A DNA stretch of 64,000 bases from Nonomuraea basaltis (lineage in GTDB: Bacteria; Actinomycetota; Actinomycetes; Streptosporangiales; Streptosporangiaceae). The stretch lies in NCBI RefSeq assembly GCF_005893125.1, contig NZ_VCJS01000008.1, positions 1 through 64,000 of the forward strand. Reading direction: 5' to 3'. The notes under the pieces were generated by a model. It worked only from the letters and a program-made list of their open reading frames with translations, ran no database searches and was not told the DNA's origin. This document shows, piece after piece, positions 26,524-37,732 of the stretch; the first letter of the stretch is position 1; each line of letters starts with the position of its first letter. A program made the position numbers and the translations under genes.

Positions 26524-27802
26524 TCCACCGCTTCTCTGCGGCGTCGAGCGCCTCCTTGGCGCTCTTGGTACCAGTGAGGAAGCCTCTGATCTCTTCGGCG
26601 AGATACTCGCTGATCTCAGCGTCCTTGGTGGTGCCGAGCGGGCTGTACTCCAGCTTGGACAGCCCCTTCACGATCACCCGCCGAGCTACGGCCATCGGGT
26701 CGTCACCAGCCGTCTCCGCGAAGAACGGATCCTTGGTCGAGGAGATCGTCGACGGATAGATCGGCACGATCTTGCAGAAGGCCAGCTGGTTGGCGCCGTT
26801 GGCGAAGTACTTGATGAACTCGGCGGCGGCCTTCTTGTGCTTGGAGGCCTTGGGGATCGAGAACGCTTGCTGGGCGGTCAGCAGATACCCTCCTGTGCCG
26901 GTCTGCACCGGCTCTGTGACCACGAGGTCCTTGTAGACGTCGGGGGCGTTCTTCTGGATGTTGAGCAGCGTCGCTCCGAAGGTGCCCGCGGTGAAGGCGA
27001 GCTGACCGTTCTCCAGCGTCTGCGGGTAGTTGCGCACGTCCTTGGATACCGCGCCCGGTGCGATGCCATGCGCGTCGTAGCTCTTCTTGAACTCTTCGAG
27101 GACCTTGACGGTCTCTGGCGTGTTGAAGGACGCCTTCTTCTTGTCGTCGGAGAGCAGATCGATCCCGTAATACTTCAGCACAGCGACCGCAGAGATGCCT
27201 GGGACGTCGTTGGTGCCGTAGACCTTCGTCTTGTCGTAGACCTTGCCGGCCAAGGCCAGCGCCTCGGTATAGCTCTTCGGCGGCGCCTTCTCATCGAAGC
27301 CGGCCTTGCCGACCACGGACTTGCGGTAGATGGCCACCGGGGCGCCGCCGTTGTACCACGGCACGGCGTAGAGCTTGCCATCCATCCGTAGCGGCTCGAC
27401 CAGGTTGGGCTGGAAGTCGGCAAGGTCGGACTGGGTGAAGTAGTCGTCGAGCGGGGTCAGCGACGGAGTGAACCTGCCGAGCTCGAGCGAGCTGACGTTG
27501 ACCGCGTCGGGCACGTCGCCGCTGGCCACGGCGGCGAGCAGCTTGGTCGCGCTCTCCTGACCGGGCACGTCGACCCAGTTGACGGTGACCTTGGGGTGTT
27601 CCTTCTGGTACTGGCTGATCAGGCCGGTGATGTAGTCGCTGTAGTTCTTCTTCAGGTTGATCGTCCAGAACTCGACCTCGCCCTCAAAGGGCTGGTCGTC
27701 GGCGGATGCCGTGGCCCCCTGTGACGAGGTGCCGGCAACGCAGCCGGTGGCGAAGAGGGACAGCGCGAGCGCGCCTGCCGATAAGACACTCCGGGTCATC
27801 AC
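26507..27802 (-). CDS. ABC sugar transporter solute-binding lipoprotein
   Basis: A 431-aa family 1 solute-binding protein with a lipoprotein signal (LSAGALALSLFATGC; Cys near 21) and standard motifs (VEFWTINLKKNY, LLAAVASGDVPDAV, YAVPWYNGGAPVAIYRK). A GTG at 27802 and an ATG at 27799 are adjacent; GGAGG lies 6 or 9 bp upstream, so either may serve. It heads the minus arm, divergent from the two permease genes that complete this importer. No ATPase gene is present. Confidence 0.93.
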   Translation of the reverse strand: MMTRSVLSAGALALSLFATGCVAGTSSQGATASADDQPFEGEVEFWTINLKKNYSDYITGLISQYQKEHPKVTVNWVDVPGQESATKLLAAVASGDVPDAVNVSSLELGRFTPSLTPLDDYFTQSDLADFQPNLVEPLRMDGKLYAVPWYNGGAPVAIYRKSVVGKAGFDEKAPPKSYTEALALAGKVYDKTKVYGTNDVPGISAVAVLKYYGIDLLSDDKKKASFNTPETVKVLEEFKKSYDAHGIAPGAVSKDVRNYPQTLENGQLAFTAGTFGATLLNIQKNAPDVYKDLVVTEPVQTGTGGYLLTAQQAFSIPKASKHKKAAAEFIKYFANGANQLAFCKIVPIYPSTISSTKDPFFAETAGDDPMAVARRVIVKGLSKLEYSPLGTTKDAEISEYLAEEIRGFLTGTKSAKEALDAAEKRWNDVLA

Positions 27803-27889
27803 CGCGAACCTCCAGGCAGAATATGGCCGTCCTTTACCCCGACTTTCGGCACAATGACACTCTGCGACAATCTCGTCAAGAGCAGGGTC

Positions 27890-27917
27890 TTGACCGTCTC
27901 GATCACCCGATTATACG
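27890..27917 (+). promoter_or_regulatory. Candidate promoter of the permease operon
   Basis: TTGACC (27890-27895) and TATACG (27912-27917) are spaced by 16 bp, a reasonable sigma-A-like promoter reading towards the permease genes, with a leader of about 55 bp. The 180-bp divergent gap around it is AT-rich compared with its flanks and must also hold the promoter of the binding-protein arm. Confidence 0.5.
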
Positions 27918-27979
27918 CTGCGTCAAAATTATGGCCAGCCCTTATCGACTCTTAGGACGTCACTAAGGATGTGGTGTCG

Positions 27980-28867
27980 ATGGCCGCCAGCCGGATCCCG
28001 GGACAGCGATGGCATACGCCGTACCTGTTCGCGATCCCCGCCCTGATCCTGTTCGGCGTGTTCTTCGCCTGGCCCGCTGTCACCGCGATCCAGCTCTCGT
28101 TCCTGGAATACGACGTCGTGTCGCCGCCGGTCTTCGTGGGCGTGGACAACTTCGTCAGGCTCGTCGGCGATGGCAGGTTCTGGACCGCGCTGCTCAACTC
28201 GGTGCTGTTCCTGGCGGGGATGTTCCCGCTGCTGGTCGTCGTGCCGTTGCTGCTGGCCGTACTGGTCAATCAGAAGCTGCCGGGCATCAGGACGTTCCGG
28301 ATGATCTACTACCTGCCGGTCGTGACGTCGATGGTCGCGGTGGGGGTCGCCTGGGAGTACGTCTTCCATCAGCAGGGCGTGCTCAACTGGATGCTCACCG
28401 GGGCGGGGCTGCTCGACGAGCCCATCCAGTACCTTCTCGATCCCTTCTGGGCGTTGCCCGCGGTCATCCTGATCGAGGGCTGGAAGAGCATGGGCTTCTA
28501 CATGATGATCTATCTGGCCGGGCTGCAGACCATTCCCGCGAACCTCTATGAGGCGGCCAAGGTCGACGGCGCCATGGCCTTTCACCGGCTGCGGCACATC
28601 ACGGTGCCGCTGATGGTGCCGTACATCGCGGTCGCGGTGACCGTGGAGATGCTCGACGCCATGCAGGCCTTCACCTCGATCTACGTGATGACCAGGGGTG
28701 GCCCGCAGGACGCGACGCTCACCCTGGGCTACTACATCTGGTCGGCGGCCTTCGAGCATTACGAGATGGGTTATGCCAGCGCGATGGGGATCGTGCTCTG
28801 GGTGCTGATGATCGTCATGGCCGTGCTCAACCACCGGATCACCCGGGGAAGGACGGTCGTGGCGTGA
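27980..28867 (+). CDS. ABC sugar transporter permease (MalF-like)
   Basis: A 295-aa permease with six predicted membrane helices and the EAA loop at EAAKVDGAMAFHRLRHITVP. Three starts compete: GTG 27971, GTG 27974 and ATG 27980. AAGGA at 27965-27969 is too close to the first, so I chose ATG 27980. The stop overlaps the next gene as GTGA. It works with the divergently encoded binding protein. Confidence 0.92.
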   Translation: MAASRIPGQRWHTPYLFAIPALILFGVFFAWPAVTAIQLSFLEYDVVSPPVFVGVDNFVRLVGDGRFWTALLNSVLFLAGMFPLLVVVPLLLAVLVNQKLPGIRTFRMIYYLPVVTSMVAVGVAWEYVFHQQGVLNWMLTGAGLLDEPIQYLLDPFWALPAVILIEGWKSMGFYMMIYLAGLQTIPANLYEAAKVDGAMAFHRLRHITVPLMVPYIAVAVTVEMLDAMQAFTSIYVMTRGGPQDATLTLGYYIWSAAFEHYEMGYASAMGIVLWVLMIVMAVLNHRITRGRTVVA

Positions 28868-29673
28868 GGCGCGCGGGGATGTACATCCTGTTGTCGGCGA
28901 TCGCCCTGGCCTTCATCGGCCCGTTCCTGATCCTGCTCTCCGCCGGGCTGAAGCCGCCGGGCCAGGCCGTCTTCTCCTTCCCGCCGGACATCATCCCCAG
29001 GCCACCGGTGCTGACCTGGGTGGCCGAGGCCTGGACGGCCATCCCCTTCCCGCGCTACCTGCTCAACTCGGTCATCTACGTCGGCGTGATGGTGCCGCTC
29101 TACGTGCTCGTCTCCGCCCTGTGCGCGTACCCGCTCGCGCATCTGGACTTCCGCGGCAAGAACCTCGTCTTCTTCGCGGTCCTGTCGACGATGTTCCTGC
29201 CGGGCGAGGTCATGCTCATCCCCAGGTTCCTCGTGGTCTCCCAGCTCGGGATGGCCGACTCCTTCGCCGGAGTGATCCTGCCCGGCCTGCTCTCGGCCTT
29301 CGGGATCTTCCTGCTGCGCCAGACGTTCGCGGGCGTGCCACGTGAGGTCGTGGACGCGGCCCGCACCGACGGCTGCCACGAGCTGCGGATCTTCTGGCAC
29401 GTCATGCTCCCCGCCGCCCGGCCCACCCTGGCGATCCTCGCCATCTTCGGCTTCATCTCGGTCTGGAACAGCTTCATCTGGCCCCTGGTGGTGCTGAAGG
29501 ACTCCTCGAAGTACCCGATCGCGCTCGGGATCGCCTACCTCGCCGGGATCACCGGCACAGATGTCCGCACGCTCGCCGCCGGGACGATCATCTCGATCAT
29601 CCCGGTCGTGGTCGTCTTCATGCTCATGCAACGTCACGTCCTCGAAGGCATGCGCGGCGCGGTCAAGGGCTGA
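28864..29673 (+). CDS. ABC sugar transporter permease (MalG-like)
   Basis: A 269-aa second permease with six predicted helices and the EAA loop at DAARTDGCHELRIFWHVMLP. It starts with GTG 28864, overlapping the previous stop (GTGA). The secreted protein genes follow 30 bp later behind a GGAGG site. Confidence 0.93.
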   Translation: MRRAGMYILLSAIALAFIGPFLILLSAGLKPPGQAVFSFPPDIIPRPPVLTWVAEAWTAIPFPRYLLNSVIYVGVMVPLYVLVSALCAYPLAHLDFRGKNLVFFAVLSTMFLPGEVMLIPRFLVVSQLGMADSFAGVILPGLLSAFGIFLLRQTFAGVPREVVDAARTDGCHELRIFWHVMLPAARPTLAILAIFGFISVWNSFIWPLVVLKDSSKYPIALGIAYLAGITGTDVRTLAAGTIISIIPVVVVFMLMQRHVLEGMRGAVKG

Positions 29674-29703
29674 CGCCGTTCTTCCACCCCCGGAGGTAGT
29701 CGA

Positions 29704-31245
29704 ATGAAGCTGTCCCGCAGGCAATTCACCGTCGGTGCCCTGGCCTTGGGCGCCCTCGGACCCCTCTCTGGTACGGCCCGCGCCACCGCGGGTTACGACT
29801 ACACCTCGCGCGAGACGTTCGACCTGTTCGACAAGGTCTTCCACGAGAGTGGCAACGGCGGCCAGCCGACCGACAACAACGAGCACGGCGGGCTGGCCTG
29901 GGGTCAGTCGTACATCATGGCGGGGTTCATCCGGATGTACGAGGCCTACCACGACACCTACTACCTCGACCGGCTCATCACCAATATCGACCTGGTGCTG
30001 GCCAACCGCGACTCAGTGCGCGGGGTCAAGGACTACCGGGGCCTGTCATCGCCCGCCTGGCGAGCCACGGCTCCCTACACGGCGGGCATCGTCACTCTGA
30101 AGGACGCGGACGGCACGCCGTTGCTGGAGGTGCGGACCGCCCTCACCTATGCGGACAACGCGGTCGCCACGGTCCGGGCAGGCAGCGTCGAGGGCCGCTT
30201 CACCCTTGAGGTGAAGAACCACCGGACGAACCTGGTCGCCACCTTCCCCGACCTGTCGATGGACCCGGCGGCCGCCGACTATGCCGTGCGCCGGATCTTC
30301 GACGCCTACCCGACGCCGACGCTGGTGACGGCGCGGGAGCTCAGGACGATGCCGTCGGGGAACGCCTCCCCTGTGCTGGGAGCGACCCCGTTCACCTCCC
30401 AGCCGGTGGTCTTCACCGTGCACACCGGGATGATCACCTACCCGATGGCGTCGTTCGCAAAGGTCGTCTTCCGTAGTCCGAAGCTGCTGGCTGTACCCAA
30501 ATATCGGCAGAAGGCGGTGGAGTACCTCAAAGCGGCCAGGAACGCTGCGGCGGTCCACGATGACGAGTGGCGACAGACCGAGGACGGTCACGGCTACTTC
30601 GTGTGGAACAAGGGGACGCCGCTGGGCAACGACGGCACCGAGCAGCCCACGAACCAAAGTCTCGCGCTCGGGCAGACCTACGCCGAGCTGGCCGCGGCCA
30701 CCGGGGATCCGTTCTACCGGGACCGGACGCAGCGGATGGCGCGCACGTTCGCCCGCGAGCTCACGCTGGACGCGGACGACGCCTACGTGTGGCCGTACTG
30801 GCCGAAGTTCGGCAAGGTCTACAACGGCTTCGCCAAGGCGGACAGCGTCTCCGAGTACACCCCGTCCAGCAATCCGGGGCGCGGCGTCGAGGATCTCAGC
30901 CATGGCGCGATCGACGTCGAGTTCGCCGCGGCCGTCTTCCGTAACCGGCTGTTCTACAAGGGCGAGGACATGGCCAGGTTCGCGCACACCTACAGCAGGA
31001 ACCTGATCGCGCCCGTCGGCGCCGATGGGCATCCGACCGCCTACCAGCGGGTCAACGGCACCGGCAGCACCACCAGCGCCGGGCAGTACCTGCAGGCGCC
31101 CCGGTGGATGGCGGTGGCGCAGTGGGATGACACGGTGTTCAGCCACTCCCGCTCGATCTACGACGCACGCGCCGTGCAGCCGCAGCAGGGCTCCTACCTG
31201 AGCTGTGTCGCCTACCTCAACTGGCACGCCCGCAGGGGGCAGTGA
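29704..31245 (+). CDS. Tat-exported protein of the glycan locus, alpha-toroid-like
   Basis: A 513-aa protein with a twin-arginine signal (SRRQFTVGALALGALG, cleavage near TARA). The mature protein looks like an alpha/alpha-toroid: LAWGQSYIMAGFIRMYEAY near residue 63, later LALGQTYAELAAATGDPFY, and the conserved VEDLSHGAIDVEFAAAV. A beta-rich part lies between (about 120-210). The layout recalls glucuronyl C5-epimerase or uronate-lyase toroids, but I cannot name the activity. It is a tandem paralog of the next gene (shared LAWGxSYIM, HxGMI, EDLSHG), and the two overlap by one base. A role on the outside in processing a uronic-acid polymer is inferred. Confidence 0.72.
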   Translation: MKLSRRQFTVGALALGALGPLSGTARATAGYDYTSRETFDLFDKVFHESGNGGQPTDNNEHGGLAWGQSYIMAGFIRMYEAYHDTYYLDRLITNIDLVLANRDSVRGVKDYRGLSSPAWRATAPYTAGIVTLKDADGTPLLEVRTALTYADNAVATVRAGSVEGRFTLEVKNHRTNLVATFPDLSMDPAAADYAVRRIFDAYPTPTLVTARELRTMPSGNASPVLGATPFTSQPVVFTVHTGMITYPMASFAKVVFRSPKLLAVPKYRQKAVEYLKAARNAAAVHDDEWRQTEDGHGYFVWNKGTPLGNDGTEQPTNQSLALGQTYAELAAATGDPFYRDRTQRMARTFARELTLDADDAYVWPYWPKFGKVYNGFAKADSVSEYTPSSNPGRGVEDLSHGAIDVEFAAAVFRNRLFYKGEDMARFAHTYSRNLIAPVGADGHPTAYQRVNGTGSTTSAGQYLQAPRWMAVAQWDDTVFSHSRSIYDARAVQPQQGSYLSCVAYLNWHARRGQ

Positions 31246-32756
31246 TGCTGGGCAAACTGATCGTGGCCGCCGCCCTGGTGCTGCCCGCTCCCGCTCCCGC
31301 TGCCGCTGCCGCCGAGAGCGTGTGGCTCACCAAGTACAAGGCGCTCGAGGCGCAGATCGGCCAGGTCGTCTACACCGATCCGAACAGCGCGAACCTGGCG
31401 TGGGGCGAGAGCTACATCATGCGGAGCTACCTCGACGTCTACGCCGCGACGCAGGACACCGCCTGGCTGGACAAGATCGTCACGCATGCGGACACGATCA
31501 TCGCGAACGCCGACGATGTCGACGGCGACGGCTTCCGCGGCTGGAGCACGAGCCAGTACTCGCCGCCGGAACTGGCCAATGCGAGCTTTGAGACGGCGGC
31601 TTCCGGTGATGCCACCCTGCCCGCCAACTGGAGCAGGTTCCAGGACACCGGAAGCCATGTCTATCGGACGACGGATGTTCCCGGCAGCAGCACGGGCACC
31701 CAGTCCGTGCGAGTGGTGTCCGATCAGACGAAGTGGAAGAAGCTCCGGCAGAAGATCGGCGCAAATTACGAGGGCGGGACCAAACATGTCCTGCGAGGCT
31801 GGGGCAAGCGCACCGGCTCGGTCGTCGGACGCATCGTGCTGCGCGACGGGTCCACCACGCTGTGCATGCTGGAGTACACGACCAGCACCTGGGCGCTGAA
31901 GCAGACCACCTGCGACATTCCGGCGGGGCGGTCTCCGGAGGTCTGGCTGGAGCACGCCTCGTACACGGTCAGCGGTTCCGCCTACTTCGACGACGTCCGG
32001 CTCAGCGGAATATTCCCCTACATCGTCCACGACGGCATGATCGGTATACCGATCGCAGAATTCATCAGACTCGTCGCGAAAAATCCGACTTTATCGGGAT
32101 ATAGCGCTAAAGCTGCCGCCTACCAGTCGTTCCTGGAGACCGAGATCATCCCCCGCTGGGAACAGAGCACCTACCTCGGCAACACCTGGAACGGCACCTC
32201 CTATCAGCAGCCACCCAACGTCGACACCTTCAGTCACACGAGGACCTACAACGATCTTCCCTTCAACATGTCCCTGGCATTCGCCAACATGCTGACGATC
32301 CTGCACGAGATCAACGGCAACCCCACCTACCTGTCCCGAGCCACCAAGATCGCACAATGGACCAAAAGCAATCTCACCAATTCCGCCGGCGCCTACATCT
32401 GGAACTACGGCACCTACACCACCAAAAAAGAGGACCTGTCGCACGGCAACGTGGACCTGTCCGCCTTCGTGGAGTTTTACCGGCGCGGCCAAGTCTTGAC
32501 GGCCACAGACATGACCGCCTTCAAAAACACCCTCAAAACCAAAATGTGGAACGGCTCCGCCACCGCCCCCGTCTTCACCTTCTACGTCGACGGCACAGGA
32601 GCGCCCAACGGCGTCGACTACTACCTGCACTCCTGGCTGGAACTCACCGAGTTCGACAGGCAGATATGGACGCTCACCGCCACCAAGTACACGAACTTCA
32701 CCCCCACCAACGCCTCGCACCTCATCACACTGGCACGCCTGCTGAGATGGGAATGA
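31245..32756 (+). CDS. Secreted paralog of the previous gene with inserted CBM-like domain
   Basis: A 503-aa protein with a Sec signal peptide (LIVAAALVLPAPAPAAAAA). It shares LAWGESYIM, VHDGMIGIPIAEF and EDLSHGNVDL with its neighbour, so the same toroid-like fold is expected. An insert at about residues 108-245 (NASFE ... LPANWSRF ... YFDDVRLS) looks like a CBM4/9-type carbohydrate-binding beta-sandwich. ATG 31245 overlaps the previous stop as TGATG; GTG 31242 is an alternative. GC content drops near the 3' end, with several AAA-rich codons. Enzyme activity is unknown. Confidence 0.72.
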   Translation: MLGKLIVAAALVLPAPAPAAAAAESVWLTKYKALEAQIGQVVYTDPNSANLAWGESYIMRSYLDVYAATQDTAWLDKIVTHADTIIANADDVDGDGFRGWSTSQYSPPELANASFETAASGDATLPANWSRFQDTGSHVYRTTDVPGSSTGTQSVRVVSDQTKWKKLRQKIGANYEGGTKHVLRGWGKRTGSVVGRIVLRDGSTTLCMLEYTTSTWALKQTTCDIPAGRSPEVWLEHASYTVSGSAYFDDVRLSGIFPYIVHDGMIGIPIAEFIRLVAKNPTLSGYSAKAAAYQSFLETEIIPRWEQSTYLGNTWNGTSYQQPPNVDTFSHTRTYNDLPFNMSLAFANMLTILHEINGNPTYLSRATKIAQWTKSNLTNSAGAYIWNYGTYTTKKEDLSHGNVDLSAFVEFYRRGQVLTATDMTAFKNTLKTKMWNGSATAPVFTFYVDGTGAPNGVDYYLHSWLELTEFDRQIWTLTATKYTNFTPTNASHLITLARLLRWE

Positions 32757-32879
32757 GATCGTAGGCCAGCACGGCGGCCAGCGCCGTACCGGGTCAGAGG
32801 GCGTCACCCTGGAGGCCATTCGGCCCGCCGGGACGTCCTCGTCGTCCAGACTTCTTGTTCCCACAACCGGGGTGCAGCC

Positions 32880-33089
32880 ATGAGTACGGACATCCTCTTC
32901 GAGGAGTCGCCGTGGATCGAGCAGCCCGTCGACGGTGGAACGCCCACTGCGCCGCTGCGAGTGCGAGGCTTCACCCGTTCGATCGGCTTCGCCAAGACCG
33001 GCGATCGGCTGGTGGGCACGTCGAAGGAGTTGTGCGGCTTCGTCGCCCATGCATCGCGTGGCGCAATGCCGGGCAACTCTGCGATCTAG
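32880..33089 (+). pseudogene. Small unrecognised ORF or gene fragment
   Basis: A 69-aa frame (MSTDILFEESPWIEQ..., ending AMPGNSAI) in the 390-bp gap after the secreted paralog. It has no clear ribosome site and no recognised domain; it may be the start of a truncated gene. The rest of the gap holds nothing I can support. Confidence 0.25.
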
Positions 33090-33146
33090 ACATTACGGCC
33101 TAGGCCGTTATAGCGTGCGCCCAGTCTTCACAAGGGAGAACCGCGA

Positions 33147-35084
33147 ATGATCCCCCGCCGCCGCTTCCTCCAAGCCGCCGCCGCGTCCGCTGCCGTGGCG
33201 TCCCTACCGGCCATCCCCGCGGCCGCCACCACCGGCGAACCAGAGGGCACGATCACCGACCTCGGCCCGGCCAGCGTCGCCAGCCCCCTGGGCAACGGCG
33301 AGTTCGTCGGCAACGTCCTCTACATGGGCTCACGCGGCCTGTCGCCCAACGTCGTGGGCGCGTGGAACCTCGGCAAGGACACGGTCACCACCCATTTCGA
33401 GATCCCCACCGGCGTGGGCATCTGGGCCATGTGCAAGGTAGGCACCGACGTCTACGTCGGCACCCACTCCAAGTCCGACCTCTACAAGATCGACACGCTC
33501 ACAGGAACGACCACCAAGCTCGCCGAGTACCCGGACCACTTCATCTGGACCATGGCCGCCTCGCCTGACGGCAAGATCTACATGGGCATGTCGGAGCCCG
33601 GGCGGGTCGTGGAGTACGACCCCGCCTCCGGTGCCAGCCGCGACCTGGGCCAGCCCGTGGCCGGCGAGCCGTACGTGCGCAGCATCCAGGTCGACGCCAC
33701 CCACGTATACGCCGGCGTCGGCACCAACGCCCACCTCATCGCGATCGACAGGAAAACCGGCGAGAAGCGCGACCTGCTCCCCGCCGAGCTGGCCGACCGC
33801 GACTGGGTGTCGAGCATGTCCAGCTCCGACACGCATGTCGCGGGCGGCGTGCTGTCGCTGGCCGAGCTGGTCGTGGTGGAGAAGGCGAACCCGGCCAACT
33901 ACAAAGTCGTCAAGGCCACGGCGTCAGGCGAGAAATACGTCGTCTCGGTGCTGATCCACGACGGCTGGGTCTACTTCGCCGGCCGTCCCTCCGGGACCTT
34001 CTACCGCTACCACATCGCCGACGACAAGTACGAGGTGCTCGGCGTGCCCTTCCCGGAGGCGGGCACCTGCCGGATCCTGGAGTTCGAAGGGCGGATCTAC
34101 GGCCTGCAGGACAGCGGGATCTTCATCTACGACCCGGCGACCGGGAAGGTCGACTACCTCAGCCACGTGCAGCGGGGCTTCAGGTCCGCCCCCGAGGCGC
34201 CGATGTCCGTGCACTCCGACGGCGCACGCGTCTACGTCGGTGGCAAGAGCGGCGCCGACCTCCACGACCTGGCCACCGGCAAGGTCACCAGGCTCCCCAT
34301 CCCCGGCGAGCCGAAGACCATGATCACCGTCAAGGACACCACCTACCTCGGCATCTACACCCAGGCCGCCCTCTACTCCCACCACGCGGGCGACCCCGAG
34401 GCCAAGCTCCTCTTCCGCACCGGCCATAACCAGGACCGCCCCAAGGACCTGTGCCACGACCCGTTGACGGGCCTCATCGCCATGCCCACCCAGCCGGAAC
34501 CCGGCCACCCCAACGGCGCTCTGGACATCTACGACCCCAGAACCGGCAAGGTCGACACCTACCGCCCCGTCGTGGAGCGGCAGACCGTCTTCTCGGTGAC
34601 CGCCTACCTCGGCACCCTCTATCTCGGGACCAGCACCCAGGAGGGCCTCGGCTCGCCGCCGGTGACCCCCACGGCCAAACTGGCCGCCTTCAACCTGCGC
34701 ACCCGCAAGGTGACGTGGGAGCTCGAGCCGGTGCCAGGCGCGGCCGCCGTCATGGGGCTCAAGCACACGCCGCTGGCCGTTTACGGCATCACCAACACCG
34801 GCATGCTGTTCGAGTATCACCTGCTGAAGCGCAAGATCACCCGCACCCTCAAGGTGAACAACCGCGGCGGCGACCTGCACATCGCCGGCTTCACCGCCTA
34901 CACCAGCGACGTGGACGCGGTCTACCGCATCGACCTGCGCGCCTGGACCGCGAAGAAGATCGTGACCGGCCTGGCCAGCGACTGGTTCGGCGGCGGCTCC
35001 AAACTCAACATCGACCCATCGCAAAAGGCCCTCTACGGCATCAAGGGCCGCAACCTCATCCGCATCGCCATCTCCCCCCGTTGA
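33147..35084 (+). CDS. Tat-exported beta-propeller protein
   Basis: A 645-aa protein with a twin-arginine signal (PRRRFLQAAAASAAVA, cleavage near AAA at about 28). The mature part is made of repeated four-strand blades (VYVGTHSKSDLYKIDTLTG, KIYMGMSEPGRVVEYDPASG, YLGTSTQEG, VYGIT) and fits a seven- or eight-bladed PQQ/YncE-like propeller, perhaps with two sheets. Some polysaccharide lyases use this fold, so it could be a lyase or a glycan-binding protein of the locus. It starts with ATG after GGGAGAA. Confidence 0.75.
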   Translation: MIPRRRFLQAAAASAAVASLPAIPAAATTGEPEGTITDLGPASVASPLGNGEFVGNVLYMGSRGLSPNVVGAWNLGKDTVTTHFEIPTGVGIWAMCKVGTDVYVGTHSKSDLYKIDTLTGTTTKLAEYPDHFIWTMAASPDGKIYMGMSEPGRVVEYDPASGASRDLGQPVAGEPYVRSIQVDATHVYAGVGTNAHLIAIDRKTGEKRDLLPAELADRDWVSSMSSSDTHVAGGVLSLAELVVVEKANPANYKVVKATASGEKYVVSVLIHDGWVYFAGRPSGTFYRYHIADDKYEVLGVPFPEAGTCRILEFEGRIYGLQDSGIFIYDPATGKVDYLSHVQRGFRSAPEAPMSVHSDGARVYVGGKSGADLHDLATGKVTRLPIPGEPKTMITVKDTTYLGIYTQAALYSHHAGDPEAKLLFRTGHNQDRPKDLCHDPLTGLIAMPTQPEPGHPNGALDIYDPRTGKVDTYRPVVERQTVFSVTAYLGTLYLGTSTQEGLGSPPVTPTAKLAAFNLRTRKVTWELEPVPGAAAVMGLKHTPLAVYGITNTGMLFEYHLLKRKITRTLKVNNRGGDLHIAGFTAYTSDVDAVYRIDLRAWTAKKIVTGLASDWFGGGSKLNIDPSQKALYGIKGRNLIRIAISPR

Positions 35085-35115
35085 CGCCTCCCTGTGCAGC
35101 TAATGTCGAGGGATC

Positions 35116-35250
35116 ATGGATGGATCGTCCTTTCGACTGTGGGGGATCTTGACCAAGGCCGGCGTCGATCCCGCGCCAGGGCGTGCGGGGCCGACCTGGC
35201 GGCACTTCCTCACCGCCCAGGCCGAAGGGATCGTCGAGGTGCACGCGACA
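35116..35250 (+). pseudogene. Integrase/transposase fragment
   Basis: About 40 codons read RLWGILTKAGVDPAPGRAG then PTWRHFLTAQAEGIVEV. This is the segment just before the catalytic core of integrase-type transposases common in actinobacteria (usually GIDPAPRRxGPTWxxFL...ILACDFxHVD). The conserved DxxHVD is lost after EVHATA, and no ends are visible, so it is a dead remnant. Confidence 0.6.
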
Positions 35251-35297
35251 GCCCCCGCTCGGATGCGGTGCGCGGACAGCAGGTCAAATTTCGGCCT

Positions 35298-35580
35298 GTG
35301 CCGAAATTCGTCATTGATGCTCATCGGCTGATCGGTCCCGTGCCGTTCGACGACCTGCGGGGTGAGATGGACCGGCTGGGCATCGAGCGGGCCTGCGTGA
35401 CTCACACGCTCAGCCTCTACTCAGACCCGGGGCAGGCAACGAGGCCCTGCTGAAGCTGGACGACCCCGGTTGATCCCGGTGCCCGTGGTGGTGCCGGGCG
35501 AACTCCCCGCGCTTGCCCGTCCGCACGCGGGGATCATATTGACATCGGATGATCTGCCCCCGAAGCTCTGGACCCATGAC
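35298..35580 (+). pseudogene. Frameshifted amidohydrolase N-terminal fragment
   Basis: Starting at GTG 35298 the frame reads VPKFVIDAHRLIGPVPF and continues to SLYSDP; a shift near 35425 gives GNEALLKLDDP, and a second shift near 35470 gives IPVPVVVPGELPALARPHAG. This follows the N-terminal 90 residues of the small amidohydrolase at 23062 (LIDADAMLG ... DRVGIAEAVV ... DPARGNRELLAL ... PRLSPCWVMLP). It has at least two frameshifts and no C-terminal part. The fragment keeps the DAH metal motif that the intact gene has lost. Confidence 0.6.
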
Positions 35581-35625
35581 CCATGCGGTAGGACGGGGCG
35601 CTGCCGGCAGACTATTGCTGGTCCA

Positions 35626-35654
35626 GGGCCGGCCCCCGTTTCGAGGGCCGGCCC
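35626..35654 (-). terminator. GC-rich hairpin behind the chitinase gene
   Basis: GGGCCGGCCCCC, a 7-nt loop and GGGCCGGCCC form a strong stem-loop 7 bp after the chitinase stop. There is no clear U-tract, as is common in high-GC actinobacteria. Confidence 0.6.
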
Positions 35655-35660
35655 GTCAGG

Positions 35661-37610
<1,950 letters not shown>

Positions 37611-37666
37611 GATGCTCCGACATCCGGTTGGGGGGTGTACAGGGGGTGGGATGCCAGGAAACTATT

Positions 37667-37679
37667 AGGAAAGTTTCCT
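37667..37679. promoter_or_regulatory. Chitinase upstream dyad AGGAAA-G-TTTCCT
   Basis: A perfect 13-bp dyad (AGGAAAGTTTCCT) lies 57 bp before the chitinase ATG, with a further AGGAAACT half-site at 37656-37663. GAAA-N-TTTC palindromes are known upstream of actinomycete glycosidase genes; the binding protein here is unknown. Confidence 0.6.
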
Positions 37680-37732
37680 TTTAGTTGTGAGACGACGTTA
37701 ACCTCTGCCTGCGAAGGCGTCAATACATGCGA

